DNA of 7,745 nucleotides, taken from positions 1-7,745 of the forward strand of contig CAIUHB010000086.1 in assembly GCA_903898855.1 (NCBI GenBank), read 5' to 3'. The DNA comes from an uncultured Actinomycetes bacterium. GTDB taxonomy: Bacteria > Actinomycetota > Actinomycetes > Nanopelagicales > Nanopelagicaceae. Below are positions 6,519 through 7,745 of this stretch, one piece after another (positions within the stretch are counted from its first letter, which is position 1; every line of letters begins with the position of its first letter). Below the pieces are notes generated by a model. That model saw only the letters and a list, made by a program, of their open reading frames with translations. It ran no database searches and was not told the origin of the DNA. The position numbers and the translations under genes were made by a program.

Positions 6519-7184
6519 TTAGTAGTAACCAGCCCAATGCTTATGAGAGAGCGCCTTGCACGGGGTGGTGTAACGAGCCTTGATGTAGGACAAGCCCCAC
6601 TTGATTTGGGTGACTGGGTTGGTGCGCCAATCGGTCCCAACGATTTCCATCTTGGTAGGTGGCAAAGCCTGGGCAATTCCCTGGGCCCCACTACGGTAGT
6701 TATGCGCCTGGAAGTTCCAATGGCTTTCGCCGTCCCACAGGGCATTGAGACATCCCACCTGATGCGCGTCCCAGGTATATCCGAGCGAGGTGATGAGATC
6801 CTTCGCGACAACCTTCGCTCCAGTTGGCGTCTTCGCCAATTGAATCTGGCGGGCCATCACCGAGACCAAAGAGATTGATTGGGCATCGACCGAAGCGACG
6901 CCATTGATGTCGACCGTGATAGGGGCGACCTCGAGAACCGGTGTTCCGGCTGGATCGGACGAGGTGGGGGTGGTGGCCACAATCTTGGCTCCGCCCAGTC
7001 CAACCCCGGCTATGCCCAATGGGCTCAACGGGTTGAGCTGACCCATCGCATCTGGGATATCCACCGTTTTGGCCGATGGCGCATCCGCGCTGGCCGATCC
7101 GGCAACCCCAAGCATGGAAACCAGGGCAGCAGCCACAATGAGGGTCGCCGGTTTCTTCACGAAACGGAACGTCTTCAACATCAT
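6519..7184 (-). CDS. Secreted SLT-type (lytic transglycosylase-like) cell wall protein
   Basis: This 221-residue protein has a signal peptide (basic start, hydrophobic 13-28, likely cleavage after ASA at 33) and should act outside the membrane on peptidoglycan. A poorly conserved region (34-135) rich in Ala, Val and Pro precedes a compact SLT/lysozyme-like domain (about 138-221). The domain shows GCLNALWDGESHWN (144-157), with E153 as the likely catalytic Glu, then SGAQGIAQALP (165-175), DWRTNPVTQIKWGLSYI (185-201) and RYTTPC (204-209). C145 and C209 may pair as a disulfide. The domain resembles actinobacterial transglycosylase-like and Rpf-related wall hydrolases. The usual ESGWN is ESHWN here. 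Two consecutive ATGs are possible (7184, 7181); AAGGAGG lies 5 or 8 bases upstream, and the second spacing is as good or better. Its neighbour is a PhoH-family gene, a pairing I recall in other actinobacteria. Confidence 0.9.
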   Translation of the reverse strand: MMLKTFRFVKKPATLIVAAALVSMLGVAGSASADAPSAKTVDIPDAMGQLNPLSPLGIAGVGLGGAKIVATTPTSSDPAGTPVLEVAPITVDINGVASVDAQSISLVSVMARQIQLAKTPTGAKVVAKDLITSLGYTWDAHQVGCLNALWDGESHWNFQAHNYRSGAQGIAQALPPTKMEIVGTDWRTNPVTQIKWGLSYIKARYTTPCKALSHKHWAGYY

Positions 7185-7189
7185 CTCTG

Positions 7190-7196
7190 CCTCCTT
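7190..7196 (-). promoter_or_regulatory. Strong Shine-Dalgarno of the transglycosylase gene
   Basis: AAGGAGG on the minus strand lies 5 bases before ATG 7184 and 8 bases before ATG 7181. It is the only near-perfect ribosome binding site in the window and shows that this gene has a 5' untranslated leader, unlike the predicted leaderless genes nearby. Confidence 0.85.
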
Positions 7197-7280
7197 TGCC
7201 TCTGATCCGGGACTAGCTAGGGCTACAGACTTTCAGCCGTCTATGCGTGTCGCAAATTATTTCGCGCTGGAGTCGCAAAA

Positions 7281-7286
7281 AAGATA
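7281..7286 (-). promoter_or_regulatory. Candidate -10 of the transglycosylase gene
   Basis: TATCTT on the minus strand would give transcription near 7274 and a leader of about 90 bases. At a 17-base spacing the -35 reads CTTACC (3 of 6), inside one of two ACTTACCCC repeats. The poor -35 with a repeat over it would fit an activated or repressed promoter. This is a candidate only. Confidence 0.3.
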
Positions 7287-7301
7287 AAAGTCACAGGATT
7301 G

Positions 7302-7337
7302 GGGGTAAGTAAAAATGCAGGTCAGACAGGGGTAAGT
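7302..7337 (-). repeat. Two direct copies of ACTTACCCC upstream of the transglycosylase gene
   Basis: The 9-base sequence (GGGGTAAGT on the plus strand) occurs at 7302-7310 and 7329-7337, start-to-start distance 27 bases. Each copy is followed on the minus strand by a related CTGT...GAC sequence with different small insertions. The pair sits about -30 and -57 relative to the candidate start site, a reasonable place for a regulator binding site. Confidence 0.5.
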
Positions 7338-7366
7338 CCACTATGTCCGATTTGTCGGGTGGGACT
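7335..7366. repeat. Nested inverted repeat between phoH and the transglycosylase gene
   Basis: AGTCC (7335-7339) pairs with GGACT (7362-7366), and inside it CCGA and TCGG pair around a TTTG loop (7348-7359). On the plus strand CTTTTT follows directly, giving a terminator-like appearance, but no rightward gene precedes it. It may be an operator dyad, or an RNA hairpin if the phoH message reads through leftward. The role is unknown. Confidence 0.4.
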
Positions 7367-7402
7367 CTTTTTCGACCTGAATTCGCCCTAAACGGAGGGT
7401 TA

Positions 7403-7745
7403 TCAACTGGTGAAGTTGATTGGCTCCTCGAGCATTTCAGTGACTAACGCGGCAATAGCCGACCGCTCGCTTCGGGTGAGGGTGATGTGAGCAAAGAGCG
7501 GATGGCCCTTGAGCGATTCCACCACCGCAACCACACCGTCATGGCGGCCAACCCGGAGGTTGTCTCGTTGGGCGATGTCGTGGGTGAGGATGACGCGCGA
7601 GTTTTGGCCGATTCGGGACAGGACCGTGAGCAAAACGCCCCGCTCCAACGACTGCGCCTCGTCCACGATCACATAGGAGTCATGGAGCGAGCGCCCACGG
7701 ATGTGGGTCAACGGCAAGACTTCAATCAGGCCACGTTCGACAATC
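7403..7745 (-). CDS. PhoH-family ATPase, C-terminal part (5' end outside window)
   Basis: The frame runs off the right edge and stops at TGA 7405-7403, leaving about 114 C-terminal residues; a TTG at 7717 is an internal Leu codon, not a start. The fragment reads [19 protein letters not shown], then [11 protein letters not shown] with the Walker B DEAQ box, then a conserved block [18 protein letters not shown] and [13 protein letters not shown] near the end, which holds arginines of the ATPase core. These are hallmarks of PhoH2-type proteins, which in mycobacteria join a PIN ribonuclease domain to this RNA-helicase-like ATPase. Whether a PIN domain is present cannot be seen here. It lies in the same direction as the transglycosylase gene, with 218 bases between. 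After the stop there is only a 4-bp CCCT/AGGG hairpin without a T-run. Confidence 0.93.
   Translation of the reverse strand, partial: IVERGLIEVLPLTHIRGRSLHDSYVIVDEAQSLERGVLLTVLSRIGQNSRVILTHDIAQRDNLRVGRHDGVVAVVESLKGHPLFAHITLTRSERSAIAALVTEMLEEPINFTS

Noticed and set aside
6537..7205. Two plus-strand open frames opposite the transglycosylase gene
   Set aside because: They are antisense to a gene with a signal peptide, a clear SLT domain and a perfect Shine-Dalgarno; the translations show no domain.
7386..7399. CCCT/AGGG hairpin after the PhoH stop codon
   Set aside because: Only four base pairs and no T-run on the minus strand, so it is too weak to call a terminator.
7185..7402. ydaO (c-di-AMP) riboswitch before the transglycosylase gene
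   Set aside because: Expected from gene type, but I could not find the conserved ydaO blocks by reading the minus strand; a covariance search would settle it.
7403..7717. TTG at 7717 as the start of a short PhoH protein
   Set aside because: The frame stays open to the window edge and the residues before it (IVERGLIEV) match the PhoH family, so the gene is cut by the window, not short.

Overview
The window looks like chromosomal housekeeping DNA from an actinobacterium with mid-range GC (about half, judged by eye). I infer this from the gene neighbourhood: a DUF6542-type membrane protein, ispH, xseA-xseB, fumarase, an actinobacterial-style SLT transglycosylase and a PhoH2-type ATPase. From memory, these genes also lie near each other in Mycobacterium and Streptomyces. 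Compact spacing, short intergenic gaps and a secreted protein carrying a small Cys-containing 'GKKFTC..SGKKLVW' module suggest a streamlined aquatic lineage such as the acI/Nanopelagicales group. That lineage assignment is inference, not proof.

Layout. Positions 1-511 (+) hold the acidic tail of an unidentified gene, overlapping by one base a four-helix membrane protein. Positions 515-1894 (-) hold a secreted M6/metzincin-like metalloprotease homologue whose zinc motif has Asp in place of the catalytic Glu. Positions 1942-2904 (-) hold ispH (isoprenoid synthesis). A 37-bp gap divides it from a divergent + strand block, 2942-6030: xseA, xseB (both exonuclease VII subunits) and a class I iron-sulfur fumarase, tightly packed and probably one operon. 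On the minus strand follow a PhnB/glyoxalase-like protein (6039-6485), a secreted SLT-type transglycosylase (6519-7184) with a strong Shine-Dalgarno and a 218-base upstream region containing repeats, and the C-terminal end of a PhoH2-type ATPase (7403 to the window edge).

Regulation. The most striking pattern is at gene starts. Upstream of the metalloprotease, ispH, xseA and VOC genes (and also xseB), a TANNNT -10 hexamer ends exactly 6 bases before the ATG, so the A of the start codon is the predicted transcription start. These genes lack a well-placed Shine-Dalgarno, so they are predicted to be leaderless. The ispH -35 and the xseA -10 overlap physically in the divergent gap. The transglycosylase is the contrast: a strong AAGGAGG and a predicted untranslated leader.

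I saw no tRNA, rRNA, CRISPR array, insertion sequence or prophage. Most of the window is conserved housekeeping. The unusual items are the Asp-substituted protease, its position inside an otherwise conserved block, the leaderless promoter set, and the structured region upstream of the transglycosylase.
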